This document shows positions 1 through 8,765 of a DNA stretch of 35,541 nucleotides, piece after piece. Source of the stretch: an uncultured Lachnospiraceae bacterium. Its GTDB lineage: Bacteria; Bacillota; Clostridia; Lachnospirales; Lachnospiraceae. Location of the stretch: assembly GCA_930972465.1 (NCBI GenBank), contig CAKNHF010000030.1, positions 1-35,541 on the forward strand, in the 5' to 3' direction. The translations under genes and the position numbers were made by a program. The notes under the pieces were generated by a model, which was not told the origin of the DNA, did not search any database, and saw nothing but the letters and a program-made list of their open reading frames with translations. Every line of letters starts with the position of its first letter. Within the stretch, counting starts at the first letter, position 1.

Positions 1-5
1 GATTT

Positions 6-1400
6 CTAGGTATGTTTCCTTTGTAGTCTTACCACAGTCTCCACATGCACCGTCTCCGGAAACATGTCCACCGGTCTCACTTTCTTCAGCTCATATCCTT
101 CCCCGCACAGATATTTCAGATCCCGTGCCAGGGTCGCAGAGTCACAGCTCACATACACCACCTTATCCGGACCCATATCCGCGATCGTCCGAAGCAGAGC
201 CTCATCGCAGCCTTTTCGGGGCGGATCCACCACGACCACATCCGCATGCGCGGTCTCGCCGCCATGTTCCCGGGCATACGCCTCATAATACTCCGGCAGC
301 ACCTGTTCCGCCTTTCCGACAAAAAATTCCGCGTTTTCTATTCCATTGATTTCCGCGTTCCTTTTCGCATCCTCGATGGCCTGAGGAATGATCTCAACGC
401 CGTATACCTTTCCCGCCTTCCGGGCAAGGAAGAGAGAGATTGTTCCGATCCCGCAGTACAGATCCCACACGGTCTCTCCGCCCTTGAGATCCGCATATTC
501 AAGAGCAGTACCGTACAGACGCTCTGTCTGGACGGGATTCACCTGATAAAAGGACAGCGGAGAAATCTGATACCTGACATCTCCGATGCAGTCTGTGATA
601 AAACCCTGTCCCCAGAGCACCTGATAAGAGTCACCCATAATGACATTGGTCTGTCTGGTGTTGGGGCTCATCGCAATGCTTGTCATCCCTTCGATCAGGC
701 GCAGTCTCCGGATCAGCTCATCCGCATGGGGAATCCTGCTGCCGTTTACGATCAGACAGACCATGATCTCTTTCGTCGCGAAACCATACCTGATCAGGAC
801 ATGGCGCAGGAGGCCTTTCCCTGTTTTCTCGTCATAGGACCGGATACCGTACTCTTTCATGAATGCAAGGATAATCTCCAGGATCTCTCTGTTCACAGGA
901 ACTCCCAGGGCGCAGTCAGTGTTCGCTATAATATCATGGGTGCGTCCCGCATAAAATCCGGTCACCGGCTCGCCGTCCCGGTCGGTTCCGAAAGGAAACT
1001 GTGCTTTATTCCGATATCCGAATGGCGTCTCCATTCCAATAACAGGCTCTGTCACCCGGTCCAGCAGATCCCCGGGAAAGCCCCCGATCCGCTCCAGATT
1101 TCCGCGGACTTTCCCCGCTTTGAATTCCAGCTGTTTCCCGTACTCCATTTCCTGTATCTGACACCCGCCGCATTTTCTTGCGTAAGGACATTTCGGGCTT
1201 ACCCTGTCCGGTGACGGTCTGAGGATCTTCATCAGCCGGGCATAGCCGTAGCTTTTCTTCGCCTTCATGATCTTGGCTTCCACCACATCTCCGATCACCG
1301 CGTCTTTGATAAACAGTGTGTAGCCGTCGATCTTCCCGATTCCTTCTCCGTTTACGCCGATGTCCTCGATCTCTGCCGTAACAATATCATTTTTCTGCAT
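6..1400 (-). CDS. rlmD: 23S rRNA (uracil-5-)-methyltransferase, RlmD/RlmCD type
   Basis: This 464-residue protein should use S-adenosylmethionine to methylate C5 of uracil in 23S rRNA. The N-terminal ~60 residues form a TRAM RNA-binding domain. A [4Fe-4S] cysteine set is visible at C71, C77 and C80 (CPYARKCGGC), with C163 as the fourth. The SAM-binding motif DLYCGIGTISLF and the catalytic YVSCDSATLARDLK (C419) follow, all at the usual spacing. In Firmicutes one enzyme of this family can methylate both U747 and U1939 (RlmCD), so the exact target is not decided here. It is the last gene of a minus-strand series, separated from yhaM by a terminator. An AGAGGAG ribosome binding site precedes the ATG at 1400. 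The family call is very secure. Confidence 0.95.
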   Translation of the reverse strand: MQKNDIVTAEIEDIGVNGEGIGKIDGYTLFIKDAVIGDVVEAKIMKAKKSYGYARLMKILRPSPDRVSPKCPYARKCGGCQIQEMEYGKQLEFKAGKVRGNLERIGGFPGDLLDRVTEPVIGMETPFGYRNKAQFPFGTDRDGEPVTGFYAGRTHDIIANTDCALGVPVNREILEIILAFMKEYGIRSYDEKTGKGLLRHVLIRYGFATKEIMVCLIVNGSRIPHADELIRRLRLIEGMTSIAMSPNTRQTNVIMGDSYQVLWGQGFITDCIGDVRYQISPLSFYQVNPVQTERLYGTALEYADLKGGETVWDLYCGIGTISLFLARKAGKVYGVEIIPQAIEDAKRNAEINGIENAEFFVGKAEQVLPEYYEAYAREHGGETAHADVVVVDPPRKGCDEALLRTIADMGPDKVVYVSCDSATLARDLKYLCGEGYELKKVRPVDMFPETVHVETVVRLQRKHT

Positions 1401-1500
1401 AATCCGCTCCTCTTCTCCGGTTGCGTTCCCGTGTGATCTCTCTGTTCTTCACAGTCCCATCCCCAGTATGCGCCTGCTGTCATAAAAGTAATTCTGACGC

Positions 1501-1522
1501 AAAAGCGGGGACGCATCCCCGC
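1501..1522 (-). terminator. Rho-independent terminator after yhaM
   Basis: On the minus strand a 7-bp GC stem (GCGGGGA/TCCCCGC, loop of four) is followed by TTTT. It lies 24 bases beyond the yhaM stop codon and so ends the htrA-like/yhaM transcript before rlmD. Confidence 0.75.
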
Positions 1523-1545
1523 GCACATGATCCTCATATGCCGTT

Positions 1546-2490
1546 TTACGTCCCCGATGTTCTCCGTAAATTCGACTCGAATAATCGGTTATAACCGAGC
1601 CACTCTGTTCCTGTCTTTCCTTTGAATATCTCTGTCAGTGTCTGAAGCTTTGCGTCTGCGTTGTCCGCCAGGTTGAGCGCCAGCGCCTCAGCCAGCGCCG
1701 GTTTCTTCGGCGAACCGTACTCCAGCTCCCCGTGGTGCGCGATGACACAGTGCTTCAGCTCATTCGCCAGCTTCACGGGGAAATCCGGGATTGACCGGAT
1801 GGCCTCATCGATCATCTCAACTCCGATCACGATATGCCCGATAAGCTGTCCCTCGTCGGTATAGTCATTGTCCGGGAAATCCGAGAGTTCTCTTGTCTTC
1901 CCGATATCATGGCAGATCGCCGCCGTATACAGAAGCTCCCGGTTCAGTATGCTGTAAGTCCCGGCAAAATACTCGCACAGGTGGAGAACACTCAGGGTAT
2001 GTTCCAGAAGTCCTCCCGAGAATCCGTGATGTACAGTCTTCGCGGCCGAGTGCCCTTTGAACTTCCTGATGAAATTCTCATCATTGACAAAATAGTATTC
2101 CAGCAGTTTCCTCAGATACTGATTGGATATCTGCCGGATATAGGCGGTCAGCTCCTCGTACATGCCTGAGACGCTTTTATCCGTGGTGGGCATATAATCC
2201 GCCGGATTATATTCTCCCTCCTCCGCTCTCCGGATCTGTTTTATGTTCAGCTGAAGATTGCCGTTATAGCTGATGACATCTCCATACACCTCAATAAAAT
2301 CTTTCTCGTCATAGTCCGCAATCCCCTGTGAATTCGGATCCCATACCTTCCCGTCAAGTATCCCTGTTTTGTCCTGCAGAAGAAGGTTGTCGTACGGCTT
2401 CCCGTTTCTCGTCTCCGCGGAACGCTTCCCTTTGCAGAGATAAATGTTCCTGATCGTTTCTCCTTCACAAAGCCCGTTAATATATCTCAT
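1546..2490 (-). CDS. yhaM: 3'-5' exoribonuclease YhaM family (OB fold plus HD domain)
   Basis: The 314-residue protein has the YhaM layout. An N-terminal OB-fold nucleic-acid-binding domain covers residues ~10-90. A metal-dependent HD domain starts near residue 150, with H164 (GGLLEHTLSV) and the H194-D195 pair (AAICHDIGKTREL). Characterised YhaM proteins are cytoplasmic 3'-5' exonucleases acting on RNA and single-stranded DNA, and the length fits. It starts 16 bases after the stop of the HtrA-like gene, behind an AGAGG ribosome binding site, so the two are probably co-transcribed. A terminator follows at 1501-1522. No unusual residue was noticed. Confidence 0.9.
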   Translation of the reverse strand: MRYINGLCEGETIRNIYLCKGKRSAETRNGKPYDNLLLQDKTGILDGKVWDPNSQGIADYDEKDFIEVYGDVISYNGNLQLNIKQIRRAEEGEYNPADYMPTTDKSVSGMYEELTAYIRQISNQYLRKLLEYYFVNDENFIRKFKGHSAAKTVHHGFSGGLLEHTLSVLHLCEYFAGTYSILNRELLYTAAICHDIGKTRELSDFPDNDYTDEGQLIGHIVIGVEMIDEAIRSIPDFPVKLANELKHCVIAHHGELEYGSPKKPALAEALALNLADNADAKLQTLTEIFKGKTGTEWLGYNRLFESNLRRTSGT

Positions 2491-2506
2491 TTTTTTCCTC
2501 TTTCTA

Positions 2507-3859
2507 TTATTCTTTACTTCCGACAGTTACGCTGAACACAACGTCAACATAGCCGCCGGCTCCCAGACGTCTGCCTCTGATCCTGATCGAGTCGCCGGCG
2601 TTGATCTCAAGAAGCTCGTTCCGGTATGCCGCCATATTCGTCACTTCTTCCCCGTTTATCTCCCGGATCACATCCCCGCTCTGAATCCCTGCCTGCATGG
2701 CCGGAGAGTCCGCATCCACGTCCTTCACATAAATGCCCTCGGGAATTCCCCGCTCTTCCTGTACTTCTGAAGTCACTGCCGCACCGGTGATGCCGATATA
2801 CGGTACGCTCTCCCCGTTTGCAAGCATTTCAATGACAGACTTCAGATCAGAGATACCGTAGACATTCACCATATTTCCCGAAGTATCCTCCCAGAGAGAC
2901 GACGGAATCAATCCGACGACCTCCCCTTTCAGGTTGAACAGAACTCCCGTTCCGCCCCTGACAGCGGCAATGTCCGTTGCAAGGACATCGCACTCTCCGT
3001 CATAAAATGTTTCCTTGTAATCATCAGAACTTATGATTCCATATCCGAGTCCGTCCGCGTAGCCGAACATATTCCCCAGCGCAAACACCGCATCTCCCTG
3101 TCTCATACTGTTAGAATTTCCAAGTACGGCCACTTCCACGGAGTTCCATGTGGAATCGGACAGGGAATTCCTTGCCACGCTGAATACCGCCAGGCCGGTA
3201 TTCCGGTCCTGCCTCTTCAGAGAAGCGGGATACTCCGTCCCGTCCCGGAATGTCACGGACCAGCTGTCTGCGTCGGTACACACAGAACTGTCCGCCAGAA
3301 CAAGAAGTTCTCTTCCATTGTCAGCGGTGACCACGCCCGCAACAGAGTCACGGATTCCGGTATCCGACGAACTCCAGTCATTTTCCGCGGAAACCCGGCT
3401 CACCGAGGCAATTCCTTTCTGAGCTTCCTCTGCAGTATCATACAGACTGTCCATGATCTCCTCATAGCTCTGTACATCGAAGACCGGCTGTTCCGGTTCT
3501 TCTTCCTCTTCATTTCCTGTCTGTTCTTCCGGCGTCTCTTCATCTTCCGGAATCGTCACTGTCCTGGGATTATCCTGAAACCAGCCCTGCGCCCATGGTC
3601 TGAGCGCAAAAAAGCCAAGGCAGGCAAAGACTCCAAGTATCAGTCCGTACACAGCGATCCTGACAAATTCTCTGATGAGCTTTTCCCTGCTTATCGGCTT
3701 CGGCTTTATTGTCTCCCGCAGGAAAGAATAGCGCTCTTCCCTGCTGTTTTCTTCACGTCCATTCTCTTCGCGGACGCCTTTCGCGCCGGCGTCTCCTCTG
3801 CTTTCGTTGTCCTCCGGTTCTTCTCTTCTGCCCGGATTCCGGTCTTCATCATATGGCAT
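2507..3859 (-). CDS. Membrane-anchored HtrA-like PDZ protein with a lost catalytic triad (putative pseudoprotease)
   Basis: This 450-residue protein has the DegP/HtrA plan. A charged cytoplasmic N-terminus is followed by one membrane helix (~66-86), an acidic linker (~100-125), a trypsin-like double barrel (~140-345) and one PDZ domain (~355-447). The active-site positions do not match. The His region (normally TNNHV) reads LADSSV near residue 191. The Asp of TDLAV reads NTGLAV (G222). The nucleophile loop (normally GNSGGPLVN) reads RGGTGVLFN at 301-309, with no Ser. The surrounding fold signatures (GTEYPA, GLAVFSV, LKGEVVGL, GVYVKDV-like PDZ strand) are well kept, so this looks like a maintained non-proteolytic protein and not a decaying gene. 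It would act outside the membrane as a PDZ scaffold or chaperone (inference). It has its own promoter (3901-3929) and is followed by yhaM. Confidence 0.85.
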   Translation of the reverse strand: MPYDEDRNPGRREEPEDNESRGDAGAKGVREENGREENSREERYSFLRETIKPKPISREKLIREFVRIAVYGLILGVFACLGFFALRPWAQGWFQDNPRTVTIPEDEETPEEQTGNEEEEEPEQPVFDVQSYEEIMDSLYDTAEEAQKGIASVSRVSAENDWSSSDTGIRDSVAGVVTADNGRELLVLADSSVCTDADSWSVTFRDGTEYPASLKRQDRNTGLAVFSVARNSLSDSTWNSVEVAVLGNSNSMRQGDAVFALGNMFGYADGLGYGIISSDDYKETFYDGECDVLATDIAAVRGGTGVLFNLKGEVVGLIPSSLWEDTSGNMVNVYGISDLKSVIEMLANGESVPYIGITGAAVTSEVQEERGIPEGIYVKDVDADSPAMQAGIQSGDVIREINGEEVTNMAAYRNELLEINAGDSIRIRGRRLGAGGYVDVVFSVTVGSKE

Positions 3860-3900
3860 AGGCGTGGATCTCCTACAGGCATAAATGTCTTACGTGTAAT

Positions 3901-3929
3901 AGTATAACCGATTCAATTGGATTGTTCAA
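3901..3929 (-). promoter_or_regulatory. SigA-type promoter of the HtrA-like/yhaM operon
   Basis: On the minus strand the -35 box TTGAAC (3924-3929) and the -10 box TATACT (3901-3906) are 17 bases apart. The expected start point is near 3894, leaving a leader of about 35 bases before the ATG at 3859, which has a TAGGAG ribosome binding site. Confidence 0.7.
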
Positions 3930-4050
3930 TATTTTATACTTCCTGTTGAAAAACCTTTTCTTTGAAGAAAGAATAGGGTAAAATGAAACATGTACCCTCT
4001 GGGAGGATACACATTTCTTACATTTTGAACTGTAAAGACAAGGTGGCATT

Positions 4051-6426
4051 ATGAACCAGAAAACTTTATCAAAACTAGAATTTGACAAGATTTCCGCGCT
4101 TCTGGAAGAAGAGGCATCTTCCTTCCGCGGCCGTCAGCTGTGCAGACGGTTAAAGCCTATGACGGATCTGAACAAGATCGACACGTATCAGGAACAGACC
4201 GCCGCGGCATTTACACGGATTGTACGGAAGGGGAGGATTTCCTTCGGAGACGCGGCGCCCATAGAAGAGTCAATGAAACGGCTGGAGATCGGCGGCGCCC
4301 TGAGCATCTCGGAGCTGCTCCGCATCAGCCGGCTTCTGTCCAACACCGCCCGTGTAAAATCCTACGGGCGCCATGATACACAGGAGGATTCCGCCGACTG
4401 TCTCGACGCCTATTTCGATCAGCTGGAACCTCTCACTCCGTTGACGAATGAGATCGACCGGTGCATCATCTCCGAGGATGAGATCAGTGACGACGCCAGC
4501 CCTGCGCTGAAGAAGATCCGCCGCAGCATCGGCGGGATCAACGACAGGGTACATTCCACTCTGACGGGCCTTGTAAACGGATCTCTTCGCAGCTATCTTC
4601 AGGATCCGATCATCACCATGCGCGGCGACCGTTACTGTCTCCCCGTAAAGGCGGAATACCGCAGTCAGGTTCAGGGACTGATCCACGACCAGTCTTCCAC
4701 CGGTTCCACGCTGTTTATCGAGCCGATGGCTGTCGTGAAGCTCAATAATGATTTAAAGGAGCTCTATGCCCGCGAACAGGAGGAGATCCAGGTCATTCTC
4801 GCAGATCTCAGCCAGGAGGCCGCACAGTATATTGAAGAGATCCGGGCAGATTACCGGGCTCTCACTGATCTTGATTTTATCTTTGCGCGCGGCGCGCTGG
4901 CGCTTTCCATGAATGCCAGCCGCCCGATACTCAATGAGGAGGGACGGATCCGCATCCGCGAAGGCCGTCATCCTCTGCTGGATCCGAAGAAAGTGGTTCC
5001 AATCACGGTCTCTCTCGGAGAAGATTTCACGCTTCTTATCATCACAGGTCCCAATACGGGCGGAAAGACAGTGTCTCTTAAAACTGTCGGCCTGTTTACC
5101 CTGATGGGGCAGGCCGGGCTCCACATTCCTGCAGGAGACCGTTCCGAGCTTGCGGTCTTCCATCAGGTGTACGCGGATATCGGAGACGAGCAGAGTATTG
5201 AACAGAGCCTGAGTACTTTTTCGTCCCATATGACGAATATCGTATCTTTCCTGAAGAAAGTGGATGAACGCTCCCTTGTTCTCTTCGATGAACTCGGAGC
5301 CGGAACAGATCCCACGGAAGGCGCGGCGCTTGCCATCGCGATCCTTTCTCATCTGCACAAGCGTGGGATCCGCACAATGGCGACTACGCATTACAGCGAG
5401 CTGAAGGTCTATGCCCTCTCTACGCCGGGCGTGGAAAATGCCTGCTGTGAATTTGATGTAGAGAGTCTGAGGCCCACATACCGCCTGCTTATCGGTATCC
5501 CCGGAAAGAGTAATGCATTTGCCATTTCCGGAAAGCTGGGGCTTCCGGATTATATCATAGAAGACGCGAAGAAGCGTCTCAGCGAACAGGACATTTCCTT
5601 TGAAGATCTCCTGAGCGATCTTGAATCCAGCAAACGGACCATTGAAAAAGAGCGGGAGGAGATCGCCGCATACCGGCGCGAAGCCGAAGACCTTAAGAAG
5701 CAGGCCAGAGAACGCCAGGAAAAGCTGGATGAACAGCGGGAGCGCATCCTGAGGGAGGCGAACGAGAAGGCCAACGCCATTCTCAGAGAAGCCAAGGAAG
5801 TCGCGGACGAGACGATCAAAAATTTCCGCAAATTCGGGAAGGAGAATATCTCCGCCTCTGAGATGGAAAAAGAGCGTGAGCGTCTCCGTCAGAAGATCAA
5901 AGATACTTCTGCCGCTTCCTCTCTTAAAGTTCAGAAACAGAAGAAGGCATATAAGCCCTCTGATTTCAAGCTCGGCGAATCCGTGAAGGTACTCAGCATG
6001 AATCTTACCGGAACCATAGCGTCACGCCCTGATTCCCGGGGGAATCTTACCGTACAGATGGGAATTTTACGTTCCCAGGTGAACATATCCGATCTTGAGA
6101 TCATCGAAGAGCCTTCGCCGTATACGCCCAAAAAACTGAGCCGCACGTCCAGAGGAAAAATCGGAATGAGCAAATCTCTTTCCGTGAGCCCGGAGATCAA
6201 TCTCCTCGGGCGCACCGTTGACGAGGCGGTAGCCGAGCTGGACAAATACCTCGACGACGCGCTGCTCTCACATCTTGACACCGTGCGCATCGTTCACGGG
6301 AAGGGCACCGGCGCTCTTCGAAAAGGCATACACGAATATCTCCGGCGCCAGAAACATGTCAAGTCCTACCGGCTTGCGGAATTCGGCGAGGGGGATGCCG
6401 GCGTCACAATCGTAGAACTTAAATAG
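4051..6426 (+). CDS. mutS2: MutS2 family ATPase/endonuclease with Smr domain
   Basis: The 791-residue length is typical. The core and clamp helices come first. The ATPase follows, with Walker A GPNTGGKT near 333-340 and Walker B LVLFDELGAGTDPTEGAAL. A long charged coiled coil covers ~515-610, and the C-terminal Smr domain covers ~713-791 with HGKGTG at 749-754. MutS2 proteins suppress homologous recombination and/or rescue collided ribosomes. The Smr LDLRG element reads INLLG here, so the Asp is an Asn and the Arg a Leu. This may weaken the nuclease function or may be usual in this clade. The start is the ATG at 4051 behind AAGGTGG. The TAG stop shares its G with the repeat element at 6426. 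Confidence 0.95.
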   Translation: MNQKTLSKLEFDKISALLEEEASSFRGRQLCRRLKPMTDLNKIDTYQEQTAAAFTRIVRKGRISFGDAAPIEESMKRLEIGGALSISELLRISRLLSNTARVKSYGRHDTQEDSADCLDAYFDQLEPLTPLTNEIDRCIISEDEISDDASPALKKIRRSIGGINDRVHSTLTGLVNGSLRSYLQDPIITMRGDRYCLPVKAEYRSQVQGLIHDQSSTGSTLFIEPMAVVKLNNDLKELYAREQEEIQVILADLSQEAAQYIEEIRADYRALTDLDFIFARGALALSMNASRPILNEEGRIRIREGRHPLLDPKKVVPITVSLGEDFTLLIITGPNTGGKTVSLKTVGLFTLMGQAGLHIPAGDRSELAVFHQVYADIGDEQSIEQSLSTFSSHMTNIVSFLKKVDERSLVLFDELGAGTDPTEGAALAIAILSHLHKRGIRTMATTHYSELKVYALSTPGVENACCEFDVESLRPTYRLLIGIPGKSNAFAISGKLGLPDYIIEDAKKRLSEQDISFEDLLSDLESSKRTIEKEREEIAAYRREAEDLKKQARERQEKLDEQRERILREANEKANAILREAKEVADETIKNFRKFGKENISASEMEKERERLRQKIKDTSAASSLKVQKQKKAYKPSDFKLGESVKVLSMNLTGTIASRPDSRGNLTVQMGILRSQVNISDLEIIEEPSPYTPKKLSRTSRGKIGMSKSLSVSPEINLLGRTVDEAVAELDKYLDDALLSHLDTVRIVHGKGTGALRKGIHEYLRRQKHVKSYRLAEFGEGDAGVTIVELK

Positions 6427-6462
6427 GGGTCAGGCCCCTTTGAGACAAATTATCTGACAATT
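6426..6462 (+). repeat. Half copy of a GGGGTCAGGCCCC palindromic element
   Basis: GGGGTCAGGCCCCTTTG (6426-6442), ten variable bases, then TCTGACAATT (6453-6462). The same two blocks with the same ten-base spacing occur at 34884-34920. This copy lacks the left arm seen there. It begins inside the mutS2 TAG stop codon. The short GGGG/CCCC hairpin followed by TTT could weakly terminate transcription. Confidence 0.6.
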
Positions 6463-6487
6463 CAGTGAAGGAGGTATAAATAATATA

Positions 6488-7189
6488 ATGATAGGGAAAC
6501 AGAAAATCCTGATCGTCGACGACGACGAGAATATTGCTGAACTTATCTCGCTCTATCTCACAAAAGAGTGTTTTGATACCCGGATCGTTTACAACGGGGA
6601 AGATGCGCTCTCTGCGTTCGAGACGTATCATCCGAGCCTGATACTGCTGGATCTGATGCTTCCGGGCATCGACGGATATCAGGTATGCCGTGAAATCCGC
6701 GCCAAATCTTCCACTCCCATCATCATGCTCTCCGCCAAGGGAGAGGTATTCGACAAGGTGCTGGGACTGGAACTGGGCGCAGACGATTATATAATGAAGC
6801 CTTTCGACTCCAAGGAGATGGTCGCCCGCGTGCGCGCGGTCCTCAGGCGCTACCAGCCGGTGCGCCAGGAAGAGTCTCCCGCCGAGAAGACAAAATGTGT
6901 GGAATATGACGGGCTTGTCATCAATCTGACCAATTATTCGGTACTCTGCGACGGAAGAAATGTGGACATGCCGCCCAAGGAGCTGGAGCTCCTTTACTGT
7001 CTGGCCTCGTCTCCGAATCAGGTGTTCACCAGGGAGCAGCTTCTGGACCGCATCTGGGGATATGAATATATCGGGGATACCCGGACTGTCGACGTCCATA
7101 TCAAGAGACTTCGCGAGAAGATCAAGGACCATCCGCACTGGAGGCTGAGCACTGTGTGGGGAATCGGATATAAGTTTGAGACAAAGTAG
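6488..7189 (+). CDS. OmpR/PhoB family response regulator
   Basis: A 233-residue two-domain regulator. The receiver domain (~5-118) has the acidic pocket VDDDE (11-14), the phospho-acceptor D55 in LLDLMLPG, S82 and K104 (DYIMKPFD). The C-terminal winged helix (~133-230) has the OmpR-type DNA-binding signature, including LLDRIWGYEYIGDTRTVDVHIKRLREKI. It is expected to bind direct-repeat promoter sites once phosphorylated by the kinase encoded next, whose start codon is 25 bases downstream. An AAGGAGG ribosome binding site lies at 6468-6474. The pair resembles VanR/VanS and PhoP/PhoR relatives, but the sequence gives no specific signal, so I assign no symbol. Confidence 0.95.
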   Translation: MIGKQKILIVDDDENIAELISLYLTKECFDTRIVYNGEDALSAFETYHPSLILLDLMLPGIDGYQVCREIRAKSSTPIIMLSAKGEVFDKVLGLELGADDYIMKPFDSKEMVARVRAVLRRYQPVRQEESPAEKTKCVEYDGLVINLTNYSVLCDGRNVDMPPKELELLYCLASSPNQVFTREQLLDRIWGYEYIGDTRTVDVHIKRLREKIKDHPHWRLSTVWGIGYKFETK

Positions 7190-7214
7190 AGCATTTATGA
7201 TCGGAGATTCACTT

Positions 7215-8618
7215 ATGAAAAGCATCCTGCATTTAAAATTCATTGCGCTTTATCTTATATTTGCCTTTCTGTGCATCTTCACGACCGCGACCCTTACAAC
7301 CCAGCTGATCACGGACCGCCTGGAAGAGGACACTTCACAGACACTGTACAGGGAGGCTTCTCTGATCGCCAGCGATTATCTCCCTTCCTATTTTACGGAT
7401 GATTCTTCGTTCCAGGCCGTTCAGTCCCAGCTGGCCGCGATGCGCCTTTACCTGGAATCCTCTCTCTGGTTTGTGAAAAGCGACGGGACGATGATCACTT
7501 CCTCCAATCTGGAAGGAACCTCCGCCCCTGAAGTGATCCGTGACTTTGATCCCGCCGAGATCGGCGGAAACCAGTATATCACAGGAAATTATCACGGCTA
7601 CTTCGATGAGGACATGATCACTGTTATGTCCCCGGTCACTCAGGGTTTTTCCACAAAAGGATATCTCCTGATCCACAGCCCGGTGTCGCTTATAGATGAA
7701 AAATGCCGGATTCTCATGGTGCCCGTACTTATTACCCTGGGTGTGATCTATCTCCTCTCTTTCATCTTCCTGATCGGTTTTCATTTCTTTGTGTATCGGC
7801 CGCTCAGGCAGATCACGGAAGCGGCAAAGCAGTATGCCTCGGGAAATCTTGACTATGAGATCCCGGTGTACACCCACGACGAGATAGGTTATCTCTCGGC
7901 GTCACTCAACTACATGGCCGTGCAGCTCAAGGACATGGATGATTATCAGAAAAAGATCGTAGCAAATGTCTCTCATGACTTCCGATCCCCTCTGACATCC
8001 ATCAAGGGCTATGTAGAGGCCATGAACGACGGAACGATCCCTCCGGAGCTTCATGAGAAATATCTGCGGATCATCCTGTTCGAGACAGAGCGGCTCACTG
8101 ATCTTACAACTGATCTGCTCACTCTGAATGAATTTGATACCAAGGAGCTTCTTCTCGACAAAACACAGTTTGATATCCAGGAAGTCATCAAGACTACTGC
8201 AGAATCCTTTGAAGGAGTGTGCACACCGAAGCACATCTCAATCGAGCTGCTTCTGCTCCCCGGAGAGATTCTTGTTTATGCCGACAGACGCAAGATCCAG
8301 CAGGTGCTGTACAATCTCATAGACAATGCAATCAAATTCAGTGAGAATAATTCTTCCATAACAATCGAAGTGGTAGAGAAAAACGGCAAAGTGTTCGTCT
8401 CCGTAAAGGATCACGGAATCGGAATTCCAAAGAAAGAGCTGAATAAGATATGGGAGCGCTTCTATAAATCCGATCTTTCCCGCGGAAAAGACAAGAAGGG
8501 CACAGGTCTCGGACTTTCTATCGTCAAGGAGGTCATCCAGGCTCACGACGAGCATATTAATGTTATCAGTACAGAAGGGGTGGGAACCGAGTTTATCTTC
8601 TCCCTTTCCCGTTCGTAA
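7215..8618 (+). CDS. Membrane sensor histidine kinase
   Basis: With the start at 7215 (CGGAG eight bases upstream) the protein has 467 residues. In-frame ATGs at 7176 and 7197 lack a good ribosome binding site, and the first overlaps the regulator gene. The layout is TM1 (~5-30), an extracellular sensor of ~135 residues, TM2 (~168-192), HAMP (~193-246), HisKA with the phospho-accepting H254 (NVSHDFRSPLTSIKGY), and an HATPase domain with N box YNLIDNAIKFS, G1 DHGIGIP and G2 GTGLGLSIV. It should phosphorylate the preceding response regulator. The ligand is unknown. A strong terminator ends the unit. Confidence 0.93.
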   Translation: MKSILHLKFIALYLIFAFLCIFTTATLTTQLITDRLEEDTSQTLYREASLIASDYLPSYFTDDSSFQAVQSQLAAMRLYLESSLWFVKSDGTMITSSNLEGTSAPEVIRDFDPAEIGGNQYITGNYHGYFDEDMITVMSPVTQGFSTKGYLLIHSPVSLIDEKCRILMVPVLITLGVIYLLSFIFLIGFHFFVYRPLRQITEAAKQYASGNLDYEIPVYTHDEIGYLSASLNYMAVQLKDMDDYQKKIVANVSHDFRSPLTSIKGYVEAMNDGTIPPELHEKYLRIILFETERLTDLTTDLLTLNEFDTKELLLDKTQFDIQEVIKTTAESFEGVCTPKHISIELLLLPGEILVYADRRKIQQVLYNLIDNAIKFSENNSSITIEVVEKNGKVFVSVKDHGIGIPKKELNKIWERFYKSDLSRGKDKKGTGLGLSIVKEVIQAHDEHINVISTEGVGTEFIFSLSRS

Positions 8619-8635
8619 CAACATGTTAACACAGA

Positions 8636-8690
8636 AGAGCGGAATACACTGCCGGAAATCCGGTCAATGTATTCCGCTCTTTCTTTCTCA
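8636..8690 (+). terminator. Terminator after the histidine kinase gene
   Basis: A 13-bp stem (8636-8648 with 8668-8680) around a loop holding a small CCGG hairpin is followed by the T-rich run TTCTTTCTC. It lies 18 bases after the kinase stop codon. Confidence 0.85.
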
Positions 8691-8765
8691 TTTCAGGACT
8701 GCCCGGTGACCCCCCGGCCATCCGCGCGAAGCATATCTCAGATGGGAACTGACTCCCGTCTGAAA

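Noticed and set aside
45-1214. A 389-codon open frame on the plus strand
   Set aside because: It is antisense to rlmD, which has intact catalytic and iron-sulfur motifs.
6426-6462. Plain Rho-independent terminator of mutS2
   Set aside because: The stem is only 4-5 bp with three T's, and the wider block is repeated elsewhere with fixed spacing, so a repeat element explains it better.
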